NCBI GenBank assembly: GCA_015999765.1
Contig: JAECQR010000007.1
Coordinates: forward strand, 1-64,000
DNA: 64,000 bases
Reading direction: 5' to 3'
Origin: Flavobacteriia bacterium
GTDB taxonomy: Bacteria; Bacteroidota; Bacteroidia; Flavobacteriales; Weeksellaceae
How positions within the stretch are numbered: the first letter of the stretch is position 1; the number at the start of each line of letters is the position of its first letter. Both the position numbers and the translations under genes were made by a program. Shown here in pieces: positions 51,133 through 59,843 of this stretch. The notes under the pieces are model-generated. The model searched no databases. It was not told where the DNA came from and saw nothing but the letters and a program-made list of their open reading frames with translations.

Positions 51133-51224
51133 TGAAACCCGTCCCGCTTTCCGCACTCGCTTTTTTGGGCCGCGGCAAAGCCGCGGCCCAAAAAAGCTCA
51201 AGCAAATGCTTCAATCGGGACTAG
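51133..51224 (+). repeat. Dispersed hairpin repeat, copy B
   Basis: 92 bp. Perfect 18-bp stem (51159-51176 with 51180-51197; GC core GGGCCGCGGC) and loop AAA, left flank ACCCGTCCCGCTTTC...CACTCGC, right flank GCTCAA...TTCAATCGGGACTAG. Lies between the VOC gene and the convergent thiolase terminator. Confidence 0.88.
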
Positions 51225-51272
51225 AAAACAATTTCGGTGTTTTATTCAGAGAATACCATTCAGCACCCAACT

Positions 51273-51299
51273 AAAAACCCTTTCATTTGAAAGGGTTTT
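51273..51299 (-). terminator. Terminator of the cat/pca operon
   Basis: Perfect 11-bp stem AAAACCCTTTC/GAAAGGGTTTT with a 4-nt loop, 28 bp past the pcaF stop on the minus strand. Confidence 0.82.
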
Positions 51300-51326
51300 A
51301 TATTTACATTGGTTATTCAGAGACAA

Positions 51327-52544
51327 TTATACATTGACATTTTCCAAAATCACCGCGTAGCCTTGTCCGACACCGATACACATCGTTGCCAACGCGTATT
51401 TTTTGCCGGTTTTATTCAGTTCCAAAGCTGCAGAATAGGTAATCCGCGTTCCGCTCATTCCAAGCGGATGACCAAGTGCGATTGCACCTCCGTTTACATT
51501 TACTCTTGCATCGTCGTTTGAGATTCCAAGTTCCTTTAGACACGCAATACTTTGAGCCGCAAAAGCTTCGTTCAGTTCGATGATATCAATTTGGTCTAAC
51601 GTGAGATTGGCTCTTTTCAACGCCAGTTTTGTAGCATCAACAGGTCCGATTCCCATAATTCTGGGTTCAACTCCAACAACGGCAGAACTTACGATTTTTG
51701 CTAAAGGTTTCAGTCCGTAATTTTTTACCGCGTCATCCGAAGCAATGAGCACTGCAGCGGCACCGTCATTTAATCCCGAAGCATTTCCTGCAGTTACGGT
51801 TCCGTTTTCTTTGACGAAAGCGGCTCGCAATTTTCCTAAACCTTCCATTGTGGAATTGGGTTTGATGAATTCGTCTTTGTTGATAATCATCGGTCCGCCT
51901 TTTCTTTGCGGAATTACAATGTCAGAAATTTCTTCTGCCAACCTTCCGAATTCCTGCGCTTTTTTGGCTTTCATCTGAGAATTCAAAGCAAATTCATCCT
52001 GTTCCTCGCGTGATATTTTATAGATTTCCGCTAAATTTTCTGCGGTTTTTCCCATCGCTTCTGTGCCGTACATTTTTTCCATTTCTGGATTAATGAAACG
52101 CCAACCAAAACTTGTATCATACATTTTAGAATCCGTTCCAAAAGCACTTTCTGCCTTTGAAATTGCGTATGGAGCTCTCGACATACCTTCCACGCCCCCG
52201 GCAATAAAAAGATCACCTTCGCCGGATTTTATCGCTCTCATCGCCTGAGCGATTGCGCTCATTCCGGAGGCGCAAAGTCTGTTCACTGTTTCTCCCGGAA
52301 CTGTGGTTGGAAGTCCGGCCAAAAGCAAAGCCATTCTTGCAATATTCCTGTTGTCTTCTCCGGCCTGATTGGCGCACCCGATAATCACGTCTTCAATTTT
52401 ATCCAAAGGTAATTCCGGATTTTTGGCAACAAGGCTTTTAATCACGGAAGCCATCAGATCGTCTGTTCTAACCGGTGCTAAACTTCCTTTGAAATTTCCA
52501 ATGGCAGAACGGGTTCCGTCGATAATATATGCTTCTTTATTCAT
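51327..52544 (-). CDS. pcaF: 3-oxoadipyl-CoA/acetyl-CoA thiolase
   Basis: A 405-residue thiolase II. The acyl-accepting Cys91 is in NRLCASGMSAIAQA; His ~359 is in GGAIALGHPLG, and the proton-shuttle Cys ~389 in ATMCIGVGQG. Alone it could be acetyl-CoA acetyltransferase, but it is the last gene of the catechol operon, so thiolysis of 3-oxoadipyl-CoA to succinyl-CoA and acetyl-CoA is the likely job. It starts 8 bp after the FUSC gene. Confidence 0.88.
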   Translation of the reverse strand: MNKEAYIIDGTRSAIGNFKGSLAPVRTDDLMASVIKSLVAKNPELPLDKIEDVIIGCANQAGEDNRNIARMALLLAGLPTTVPGETVNRLCASGMSAIAQAMRAIKSGEGDLFIAGGVEGMSRAPYAISKAESAFGTDSKMYDTSFGWRFINPEMEKMYGTEAMGKTAENLAEIYKISREEQDEFALNSQMKAKKAQEFGRLAEEISDIVIPQRKGGPMIINKDEFIKPNSTMEGLGKLRAAFVKENGTVTAGNASGLNDGAAAVLIASDDAVKNYGLKPLAKIVSSAVVGVEPRIMGIGPVDATKLALKRANLTLDQIDIIELNEAFAAQSIACLKELGISNDDARVNVNGGAIALGHPLGMSGTRITYSAALELNKTGKKYALATMCIGVGQGYAVILENVNV

Positions 52545-52552
52545 ATTTTTAT

Positions 52553-53083
52553 TTAATTTTTATTACTGGTTTGATATTTCAGATCCAGTATTTTACGGTG
52601 CACAAATTTAATCATAAAAGCGGTGGAAACGGTAACCAGCAAACCAATAATACAGCCGATAAACACTGAAACAAATCTTTCCACCGGCGCCATAAAACTT
52701 TCGTCTGGTCTTTCCATCAAAACAATGATGATCGCAACGATTGCACTTCGTGATACATTCAGCAAATTAAACAGTTTGCAGATAAGTGCAGCTGCTGTAA
52801 TTCCGATCAGAATTTTAAAATACATCTCAATCGGAAGTGAAAATACAATAATTCCGGATAATGCACCGATAAAATTAGCTTTCACCCGCTCCATGGATAA
52901 CTTTTTCGAATCTTTTCCTTCCGGAGAAATGACCAACAGAATAGAAAGTAAGGCCCAAAAAAAGTCAAATCCGGGAAAGGATTTCAAAAGAAAATACCCA
53001 ATAGAAAATCCAATGATGCACCGCATAATGTAGATTACAATCGGTGAAAAAAAGAATGCTCTTATTTTATTGGTTTTCTTCAA
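52553..53083 (-). CDS. FUSC/aromatic acid exporter (ArAE)-like membrane protein
   Basis: A 176-residue protein with about five to six membrane helices (IVIYIMRCIIGFSIGYFLL; FWALLSILLVISP; FIGALSGIIVFSL; ILIGITAAALI; FVSVFIGCIIGLLVTV). RVKANFIGALSG and RFVSVFIGCIIG resemble the repeated FUSC/ArAE half-domain; full-size family members are 350-700 residues, so this is a minimal form. It is embedded between pcaIJ and pcaF with gaps of 18 and 8 bp, which suggests export or exchange of an aromatic or dicarboxylic intermediate. Confidence 0.7.
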   Translation of the reverse strand: MKKTNKIRAFFFSPIVIYIMRCIIGFSIGYFLLKSFPGFDFFWALLSILLVISPEGKDSKKLSMERVKANFIGALSGIIVFSLPIEMYFKILIGITAAALICKLFNLLNVSRSAIVAIIIVLMERPDESFMAPVERFVSVFIGCIIGLLVTVSTAFMIKFVHRKILDLKYQTSNKN

Positions 53084-53101
53084 TGCTTAGGTAAGCTGTT
53101 T

Positions 53102-54448
53102 TTATGAAAGTTTTTCTTCAAACTTTGCTGTCGTTTTTTCACGGACTTCTTCTAAAGTTGCGCCCGGCATTACTTCCGTTAAGGTTAATTTATCATTGAT
53201 ATAACTAAAAACTGCAAGGTCAGTAATCACCACATCAACAGATTTTAAAGCTGTTAAAGGTAAATCACAGACCGGAACGATTTTCGAAGTTCCGTCCCGC
53301 TCGGTATGCATCATTGTTATGATGAGCTTTTTCGCCCCGGAAGCCAGATCCATCGCACCACCGACGCCTAAAAGAGGTTCGCCGGGAACGGCCCAATTGG
53401 CAAGATTTCCTGCTTCATCCACCTGCAGACCGCCCATTACCGCGGTATCGATATGTCCGCCGCGAATCATCGCGAAAGAATCAGTGCTGTCGAAATAGCT
53501 GGTTCCGGGAAGTGCTGTAACCGGGATTTTTCCTGCATTCACGGGATAATCCATTGCGCCTCCGCCGTCTTCAGGAACGGGACCAACACCCAACATTCCG
53601 TTTTCGGTGTGAAGAATAATACCGTGGTCTGCCGTAATTAAATCAGCAACCAAGGTTGGAATTCCGATCCCCAGATTCACTACTTCGCCCTTCTGAAGTT
53701 CAGCCAAAGCACGTTTTGCCATATTCATCCTTTTTTCGGAAACGACTTTTGATTTGCTCACCGAACCGGAACTTCCAAGTTCTTCCAAAGTCGTATGCGC
53801 CTGAACCAGATAATTGATATAGCAACCTTGCGTATGAATGTTTTCGGCAGCAATTTCACCAACCGCAACAATTTCTTCCACTTCTGCAATCACAAGATCG
53901 GCTGCAGTTGCGAAAGCCCGGTTAAAATTCTGCTCCGTCATTCTGTACTGAAGATTTCCTGCCGTATCAGCTTTCCAGGCGCGGATGAAGGCGACATTTC
54001 CGCGGATTCCGGGGACGAAAACCATTTCTTTCCCGTTGATGGTTTTCGTTTCTTTTCCTTTGGCAATTTCGGTTCCTGCAGACGTTACGGTATAAAAACC
54101 GCCAATTCCTGCGCCACCTGCACGAACAGCTTCTGCAAGCGTTCCCTGCGGGATGAGTTCATATTCTACATCGCCGTTTTGTGCCGCTTTTACGGCTTCC
54201 GGGTTGGAAGTGAAAAAGGAGCCGATCATTTTTTTAATCTGTCCGTTTCTTAAAAGCCGGCCGCCGCCTAAGCCCGGTTCGCCGACATTATTTCCTATAA
54301 AAGTGATGTTTTTCGTGTTTGTTTCCGCCAAAGCGTGCATCAGGTGAACCGGATTTCCCGTCATCCCGAAACCGCCCTGCAAAAGGGTATCGCCATCTTT
54401 TACGAGTGTTGCGGCTTCCTGTGGTGTAATTTGTGGAACGTGTTTCAT
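53102..54448 (-). CDS. pcaIJ: Fused 3-oxoadipate (3-oxoacid) CoA-transferase, alpha+beta subunits
   Basis: A 448-residue single-chain CoA-transferase. Residues ~1-225 are the alpha subunit ([34 protein letters not shown]), a short Ser-rich linker ([11 protein letters not shown]) follows, and ~240-448 are the beta subunit with the catalytic Glu in [15 protein letters not shown]. In most bacteria the two are separate genes (pcaI, pcaJ or scoA, scoB); fusion is like the mammalian SCOT layout. Position between pcaD and pcaF supports the 3-oxoadipate:succinyl-CoA role. Confidence 0.88.
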   Translation of the reverse strand: MKHVPQITPQEAATLVKDGDTLLQGGFGMTGNPVHLMHALAETNTKNITFIGNNVGEPGLGGGRLLRNGQIKKMIGSFFTSNPEAVKAAQNGDVEYELIPQGTLAEAVRAGGAGIGGFYTVTSAGTEIAKGKETKTINGKEMVFVPGIRGNVAFIRAWKADTAGNLQYRMTEQNFNRAFATAADLVIAEVEEIVAVGEIAAENIHTQGCYINYLVQAHTTLEELGSSGSVSKSKVVSEKRMNMAKRALAELQKGEVVNLGIGIPTLVADLITADHGIILHTENGMLGVGPVPEDGGGAMDYPVNAGKIPVTALPGTSYFDSTDSFAMIRGGHIDTAVMGGLQVDEAGNLANWAVPGEPLLGVGGAMDLASGAKKLIITMMHTERDGTSKIVPVCDLPLTALKSVDVVITDLAVFSYINDKLTLTEVMPGATLEEVREKTTAKFEEKLS

Positions 54449-54486
54449 TTTACTTTTTTTATATTTAATGCAAACTGCATATTTCT

Positions 54487-55266
54487 TTACTGATTTAAAA
54501 ACTGAACAACCGCGTCGTTGAATTCAGTTGGTCTTTCGAAGTTCGAAAGATGGCAGGTTTCCAGAACGATATGCTCAGCATTTCTGATATTCTTTTGCAG
54601 GAAATTGCCGTCTTCAACCGTTGTCACTTCATCGTATTTTCCGGAAATGATGAGGGTAGGAATATTGGTTCTGTCGAGTTCATTTCTGAAATCGGCATCG
54701 CGGACCATCGCACAGTTGGAAATGTAGCCTTGTAAAGGCGTTTCAGCGAAATTTTTCAGAATTCCATCCACTTCATTTTTATGATTTTTATTGAAACTTT
54801 CCGTAAACCATCTTACGGCAGTTGCTTCAAGAATAGAAGAAAGTCCGTTTTCGGATACGCTTTTGATCCGGCTGTTCCAGCCCTCAGCGGTACCGATTTT
54901 GGCTGCTGTATTGGAGATAATCAGTTTTTTAAGTCTTCCGTCAGCATTTAAAGCAAGCCACTGACCAATTAATCCGCCCATTGAAATTCCACAGAAATAA
55001 AATTCCTTGATTCCTAAAAATTCAGTGAGCTGTAAAATATCATTTCCTAAAAGTTCAGCACTGTAATCGCCCTCCGTTACTTCACTTTTTCCGTGTCCGC
55101 GGGTGTCGTAGAACAGAATGTTGAAATATTTTGAAATCTCTTCACGCTGTTTTTCCCACATCGAAAAGTTGGTTCCCAATGAATTCGAAAATACGAGCGT
55201 GTTCTCTTTGCCGTGATCTTCAAAAAGATAATTGATTTCTGTGTTATTTACTTTTGTTAAAGGCAT
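54487..55266 (-). CDS. pcaD: 3-oxoadipate enol-lactonase
   Basis: A 259-residue alpha/beta hydrolase that opens the enol-lactone to 3-oxoadipate. The nucleophile Ser95 is in [11 protein letters not shown]; Asp ~212 in GKYDEVT and His ~239 in [11 protein letters not shown] complete the triad. YDTRGHGKS and WFTESFN are typical of PcaD. It lies between catA and the CoA-transferase, matching the order of the pathway's lower branch. Confidence 0.9.
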   Translation of the reverse strand: MPLTKVNNTEINYLFEDHGKENTLVFSNSLGTNFSMWEKQREEISKYFNILFYDTRGHGKSEVTEGDYSAELLGNDILQLTEFLGIKEFYFCGISMGGLIGQWLALNADGRLKKLIISNTAAKIGTAEGWNSRIKSVSENGLSSILEATAVRWFTESFNKNHKNEVDGILKNFAETPLQGYISNCAMVRDADFRNELDRTNIPTLIISGKYDEVTTVEDGNFLQKNIRNAEHIVLETCHLSNFERPTEFNDAVVQFLNQ

Positions 55267-55362
55267 TAGTTAGATTTTTATCTGTCGGAATTGAAAAAAA
55301 ACCAAACAAACTCTACATCCTGAAATGAAGAGTCTGTCTGAAGATTAGATTATTTCAAACTG

Positions 55363-56292
55363 TTATGATGCGAGTGCTCTTGTTCTGTGATTTTCGCCGT
55401 TATCATGGATTACTTCTTCTTTTACAATGGTAAAATTGAAATTCGAGTGGGCATAAGCTTCGTCTCCGTAACCGTTGGCAACTGCTTCTTCTGCAGAATG
55501 TCTTGTAATTTTCGGTACCAGCTCTTCCTTGGTTGCAAAAGCGAAATCTTCAAAAATTAACGGATCTCCTTCGATATTAATTTGGGTCGTTAATTTTCTG
55601 TAACCCGGCGCTGTAACAAAGAAGTGGATGTGTGCAGGGCGGCTTCCGTGTCTTCCCAAAAGTGTCATCATTTTCTCTGTCGCACTTCCCGATGGACATG
55701 AATATCCCGGCGGAACCACGGTTTTAAACTTATATTTTCCGTCGGCTCCAATTCTGATGGCTCTTCTTAAATTGTACTCGGACTGGCTCGTATCGAAATA
55801 AGAATACATTCCATGTTCGTTGCAGTGCCAAACTTCAAGTAAAGCGCCTTCAACAGGATTTCCGTCAACATCTTTTACGGTTCCTTCCATATAGAACCTT
55901 TCCAGATTTCGGTTTTCTTCCGGGTCGTTTTCAAGTTCAGCATAAGATTCAGTTTCCGGTGAGCCAGCTACATAAAGCGGTCCTTCGATGGTTCTTGGCG
56001 TTACATTGTTTAATCCGGCCTCTTGATCTTCGTGATCCATCATGTCATCCATGAACTTTTCAATTCCCAAACCGGCGAAAAGCAGTCCCCATTCGTTGTT
56101 CTGACCGACGGTTTTCAGATAATCTGCGGCGTGCCACATTTCCTCCGAAGTAATATTAAGATCGACCATCGCATAAAAAAGGTCTTTCAGAAGACGGTTT
56201 GTAATTTCCTTAACTCTTTCATTGCCCTGTCCGGCTTTTTCCTGACTTGTGATTACCGCCAATACGGCATCTATCTGTTCTCTTGTCATCAT
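55363..56292 (-). CDS. catA: Catechol 1,2-dioxygenase
   Basis: A 309-residue intradiol dioxygenase cleaving catechol to cis,cis-muconate. The four Fe(III) ligands are all visible: Tyr163 (GMYSYFD), Tyr197 (PPGYSCP), His221 and His223 (RPAHIHFF). The N-terminal helical dimerisation domain and TIEGPLYVAGSP are present. Length is normal. It follows catC by 41 bp within the operon. Confidence 0.94.
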   Translation of the reverse strand: MMTREQIDAVLAVITSQEKAGQGNERVKEITNRLLKDLFYAMVDLNITSEEMWHAADYLKTVGQNNEWGLLFAGLGIEKFMDDMMDHEDQEAGLNNVTPRTIEGPLYVAGSPETESYAELENDPEENRNLERFYMEGTVKDVDGNPVEGALLEVWHCNEHGMYSYFDTSQSEYNLRRAIRIGADGKYKFKTVVPPGYSCPSGSATEKMMTLLGRHGSRPAHIHFFVTAPGYRKLTTQINIEGDPLIFEDFAFATKEELVPKITRHSAEEAVANGYGDEAYAHSNFNFTIVKEEVIHDNGENHRTRALAS

Positions 56293-56333
56293 GATTTTTA
56301 AATTTTTTTTGAATTGATATTGTTGTTAAATTT

Positions 56334-56624
56334 TTAGAGAAGTGTTTCGCGCAAAGCATTCGGGTGTTTGCAGACGCTGGTTACTTTGATGGTCATGTAC
56401 GGGAAAAGTGGGAGGGAACTCAGGATTTCATGAAGTTCATCGGGGCTTTCCACTTCCAGAACGCTGATGTTGGAATATCTGCCCGCAACGCGCCAGAGAT
56501 ATTTCCATTTCCCGGAATTCTGCCATTTCTGGGAAGTTTCCTGTTCCCTTTCCATGAATGATTTTTTTTTGTCTTCATCCCAGGTTTCCGGAATGTGAAC
56601 ATCCATTTCTACTACGTATACCAT
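56334..56624 (-). CDS. catC: Muconolactone Delta-isomerase
   Basis: A 96-residue protein of the CatC family: VYVVEMDVHIPE start, REQETSQKWQNSGKWKYLWRVAGRYSNISV in outline, and LPLFPYMTIKVTSVCKHP end. It isomerises muconolactone to 3-oxoadipate enol-lactone. It begins 2 bp after catB's stop (56627), so the two are translationally linked. Confidence 0.93.
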   Translation of the reverse strand: MVYVVEMDVHIPETWDEDKKKSFMEREQETSQKWQNSGKWKYLWRVAGRYSNISVLEVESPDELHEILSSLPLFPYMTIKVTSVCKHPNALRETLL

Positions 56625-56626
56625 GA

Positions 56627-57751
56627 TTATTTTCTTTTGTAATGATTCAGTTTATCTTCGTCCACCTCAATTCCTAAACCGGGAACTTTCGGCACTTCGA
56701 GGGTACAGTCTTTGAACACCATTGGATTGGTGACAATATCGTCGGTCAGCAGCATGGGTCCAAAAAGTTCTGTTCCCCAACTTAAATTGCTAAAAGTGCT
56801 GAAAATGTGCGCCGAGGCTACGGAACCAATTGTCCCTTCAAGCATGGTTCCACCGTAAAGACCGATATCCGAAGCTTCTGCCATACCCGCGATCTTGGCG
56901 GCATTATAAAGTCCGCCGGTCTTCATGATTTTCAGGGCGAAAACACTTCCGCCGCGGATTTTGCAGAGTTTCATAGCATCTTCAATGGTCGCTACTGCTT
57001 CATCTGCCATAATCGGTACGTGGAAATATTCTGTAAGCCGCGCCAATCCGTCGAAATTTGTTTTCACGATGGGCTGTTCGATTAAATCGATGCCGTTTTC
57101 CTGCAGGATATTAATCCAGATTTTTGCGGTGTATTCGTTCCAGGCCTGGTTGATATCAACGGTAATTCTGATGTTTTCGCCCAAAGCTTTTTTAATGGCA
57201 ACTACATGTGCAACATCTTTTTTGGGCTCGTTGCTTCCTATTTTCAGTTTGAAAGTATCGTGACGGTTAATTTCAATCAGGTGTTTAGCTTCTTCAATAT
57301 CTTTTTCGGTATTTCCGCTGGCCAAAGTCCACAAAACCGGAAGTCTGGAATTAATGGAACCTCCGAAAAGTCCAGCGACGGAAACACCAAGACGTTTTCC
57401 CTGTGCATCGAGCAAAGCGGTTTCAATACCGGCTTTCGTGAAGGTGTTTCCTTTTACATTCCGGTTGATTTCATGCATCAATACATTAATATTAGTCGCA
57501 TCTTTTCCGGTCATTAATGGTGAAATATACTGATCCACCGTCAGCTTCATAGACTCCGGAGATTCCGGTCCATAGGTCATTCCGCCGATGGTTGTAGATT
57601 CTCCCCAACCGATAATAGCGTCTGTGGAAGTGATTTTAATAATCACCATCGTCTGCTTCATCATCGTCGCCATTGAAAGTTTGTGTGGACGGATGGTAGG
57701 TAAATCTATAATTGAGGCTTCTACACTTATGATTTTAGGATTCTGTTCCAT
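56627..57751 (-). CDS. catB: Muconate cycloisomerase
   Basis: A 374-residue enolase-superfamily enzyme that lactonises cis,cis-muconate. The catalytic KxK is seen in FKLKIGS; the metal ligands are in VDINQAWN, LIEQPI and MADEAV; the second catalytic Lys is in FALKIMKTGG. GESTTIGGMTYGPES near the N-terminus is typical of muconate cycloisomerases. It is the first gene of the operon and lies downstream of the predicted AraC-type operator. Confidence 0.93.
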   Translation of the reverse strand: MEQNPKIISVEASIIDLPTIRPHKLSMATMMKQTMVIIKITSTDAIIGWGESTTIGGMTYGPESPESMKLTVDQYISPLMTGKDATNINVLMHEINRNVKGNTFTKAGIETALLDAQGKRLGVSVAGLFGGSINSRLPVLWTLASGNTEKDIEEAKHLIEINRHDTFKLKIGSNEPKKDVAHVVAIKKALGENIRITVDINQAWNEYTAKIWINILQENGIDLIEQPIVKTNFDGLARLTEYFHVPIMADEAVATIEDAMKLCKIRGGSVFALKIMKTGGLYNAAKIAGMAEASDIGLYGGTMLEGTIGSVASAHIFSTFSNLSWGTELFGPMLLTDDIVTNPMVFKDCTLEVPKVPGLGIEVDEDKLNHYKRK

Positions 57752-57821
57752 TAATATGATCGTAATATTCAGTTAAATTTGTCTTGATAAATCTGTAAAC
57801 CGAAATTACCACACCCAAAAA

Positions 57822-57862
57822 GGATACAGTAGGATTTTTTGAAGGATTAATAGGATTTTTTG
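57822..57862 (-). promoter_or_regulatory. Tandem direct-repeat operator upstream of catB
   Basis: Two direct repeats read on the minus strand, each starting CAAAAAATCCTA and ending ATCC (57862-57844 and 57841-57822), exactly 21 bp apart, i.e. two helical turns. The proximal copy ends 13 bp upstream of a weak -7 box TAATTTCG (57808-57801). Confidence 0.62.
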
Positions 57863-57904
57863 TAAATAAGCAGGCGATTGTGCTTAAATATTGCTTTTAC
57901 AGCA

Positions 57905-58780
57905 TCAGTTGAGATTCGATCGGTACTGTTTTGGAGTCTGTCCGGTTTTCTGTTTGAAAAGCCTCGCAAAATAACTCGGGTCATCGATATCAAACTGATA
58001 GGAAACTTCAGAGATACTGAATTCAGGGTTTTTTAAGGTTAATTTGATATTAAGGATGAGGAAATCCAGAATGACCTCTTTAGGCGATTTACCCGAAATT
58101 GCTTTGCAGATCTGGCTTAAAGCTGCGACCGTAATTCCGAGTTCGGAAGCGTAATCTTCAACTCTTTTCTTGATGGAATTATTTTCCTGTACCAGTTTCT
58201 TGAAATTCCGGAAAACTGTTCTTTCATTTTGGTTCAGCGTATGAATCACCGTTTGGTTGGAGTGGTTGATTCTATAAAGCCGCAGCAAAAGCATTCCGAC
58301 AAGATACTGCAATGCCAGATCTTTGCCCGGAAGCGCATTGTCGTACTCAAAAATACATTTGTGAATCGTACTGTACGCATCTTCCACCAGTTGGTTTTTC
58401 TGACTGATTTCCGTGATGCTGATCGTATCGAGCTCATAAATTACTTCTACATCATATTTCAGCATCTGCTCGACGGCGTTTGATGAAAGAGAAATTAAAT
58501 ATCCTTTAGAACCGGGCTCAAATTCAAGGCCGTGAAAAACCGACTGCGGTATAGTAATAATCGAGGGTTGCGCCACTGAAAAAGTTTCGTTGTTGGCGAG
58601 GATCTCAATCTTGCCTTTTTCCAGCACAAAAATCTGGAATAGGTTGCGGTGTGCATGTGATCTGATGGAATGTCCGATGCGCGTAAACATCTCATGCAAA
58701 GGAACAATGTTGATGATATCACGTACCAGCTTGATGTGATTTTCACCAAAAATTCCGTTGTAATAAACCTTCTGAGACAT
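57905..58780 (-). CDS. AraC family transcriptional regulator
   Basis: A 291-residue regulator. The N-terminal half is a cupin-like ligand domain (IRSHAHRNLFQIFVLEKGKIEILANNETF in outline, PSIITIPQSVFHGLEF). The C-terminal half has two HTH motifs (VEDYASELGITVAALSQICKAISG and SEVSYQFDIDDPSYFARLFKQKTGQTPKQYR in outline). It lies just upstream of catB on the same strand, 153 bp away, and likely activates the catechol operon in response to catechol, muconate or benzoate. Confidence 0.88.
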   Translation of the reverse strand: MSQKVYYNGIFGENHIKLVRDIINIVPLHEMFTRIGHSIRSHAHRNLFQIFVLEKGKIEILANNETFSVAQPSIITIPQSVFHGLEFEPGSKGYLISLSSNAVEQMLKYDVEVIYELDTISITEISQKNQLVEDAYSTIHKCIFEYDNALPGKDLALQYLVGMLLLRLYRINHSNQTVIHTLNQNERTVFRNFKKLVQENNSIKKRVEDYASELGITVAALSQICKAISGKSPKEVILDFLILNIKLTLKNPEFSISEVSYQFDIDDPSYFARLFKQKTGQTPKQYRSNLN

Positions 58781-58842
58781 TTCCTAAAATTACGAAAAAT
58801 TAAGAAAATGGAAATGTTTTTCCCTGAGAACTCATTTCGCCG

Positions 58843-59838
58843 CTATTTGATAAACTCTATCAAAGGCGTAATAAACCTCTCGAAAACTTCGATATGCGGC
58901 GAATGTCCGACATTTTCGAGCTCGACTAATTTTGAATTTTGAATTTTTTTCTGGGTTTCTTTTCCGAGATTCTGATAAAGTCCCATCAATGGTTGCAGTT
59001 CTTTCGGTGCATTTGCTTTACCAATGGCGGTTCTGTCGCGTGTCCCGATGATGAGAAGGGTAGGGACATTTAATTTTTCAAAATCACCGACCACAGGCTG
59101 CGTATAAACCATATCTGAAGTTAAAGCGGCATTCCAGGCGGTAATAGGAAAATCTTTGGAAATCGTCCAACCTGCTAAGAGATTCAGCCATTTGTCATAT
59201 TCCGGTTTCCATTTTCCGTCGTAATAGAATTTGAGCTGATAATCTTTGTACGAATCATAGGTGTTTTTAAGTTCCGAGGCATATTGTTTATCGATATTCT
59301 GGTAAGGCGAAAAATTGCGGTAATCTTCAAGACCTATTGGATTTTCGAGAATCAGTTTTTCAACATTTTCGGGATACATCACCGCCATTTTTGTGGCGAG
59401 CATTCCGCCCATGGAATGTCCAAAAACGATAAATTTTTCAATTTTTAAATCATCCAGAATAGATTTGGTGTTTTCGGCTAACTGCTGAAAACGGAACTGA
59501 TACTGTTTGGGTTTGGAGGATTTTCCGAAACCGATCTGATCGGGCATGATTACCCTAAAACCTTCTTTCTTAAGTTCCTTTGCCGTCTGTTCAAAATAAT
59601 ATCCGTTGAAATTTTTACCGTGAAGAAGGATGATGGTTTTTCCGTTAGGGTTTGCAGGTTTCACGTCCATGAAAGCCATTTTCAATTGCTGTCCCTGATT
59701 TTTTAATTCTTTAAACTGAACTGGAAAAGGATATTTTACCGTGGATAATTCGGCATTCAAAGGCTGTAATTTTGATAAGTCCTGTGCTTTTGAAAATATA
59801 GAGAATAATAAGATGAATAATGTGATTGGAAACTTCAT
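58843..59838 (-). CDS. Secreted alpha/beta hydrolase
   Basis: A 331-residue hydrolase with signal peptide (MKFPITLFILLFSIFSKAQ), start at the ATG at 59838. Oxyanion-region LHGKNFNGYYFE, nucleophile elbow FGHSMGGMLATK, and the late His in VGHSPHIEVF make a complete Ser-Asp-His triad likely (Asp in IGTRDRTAIG). Periplasmic location; substrate unknown, possibly an ester. Just downstream of the TspO-like gene (5 bp), so co-transcribed with it. Confidence 0.83.
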   Translation of the reverse strand: MKFPITLFILLFSIFSKAQDLSKLQPLNAELSTVKYPFPVQFKELKNQGQQLKMAFMDVKPANPNGKTIILLHGKNFNGYYFEQTAKELKKEGFRVIMPDQIGFGKSSKPKQYQFRFQQLAENTKSILDDLKIEKFIVFGHSMGGMLATKMAVMYPENVEKLILENPIGLEDYRNFSPYQNIDKQYASELKNTYDSYKDYQLKFYYDGKWKPEYDKWLNLLAGWTISKDFPITAWNAALTSDMVYTQPVVGDFEKLNVPTLLIIGTRDRTAIGKANAPKELQPLMGLYQNLGKETQKKIQNSKLVELENVGHSPHIEVFERFITPLIEFIK

Positions 59839-59843
59839 ATCGA

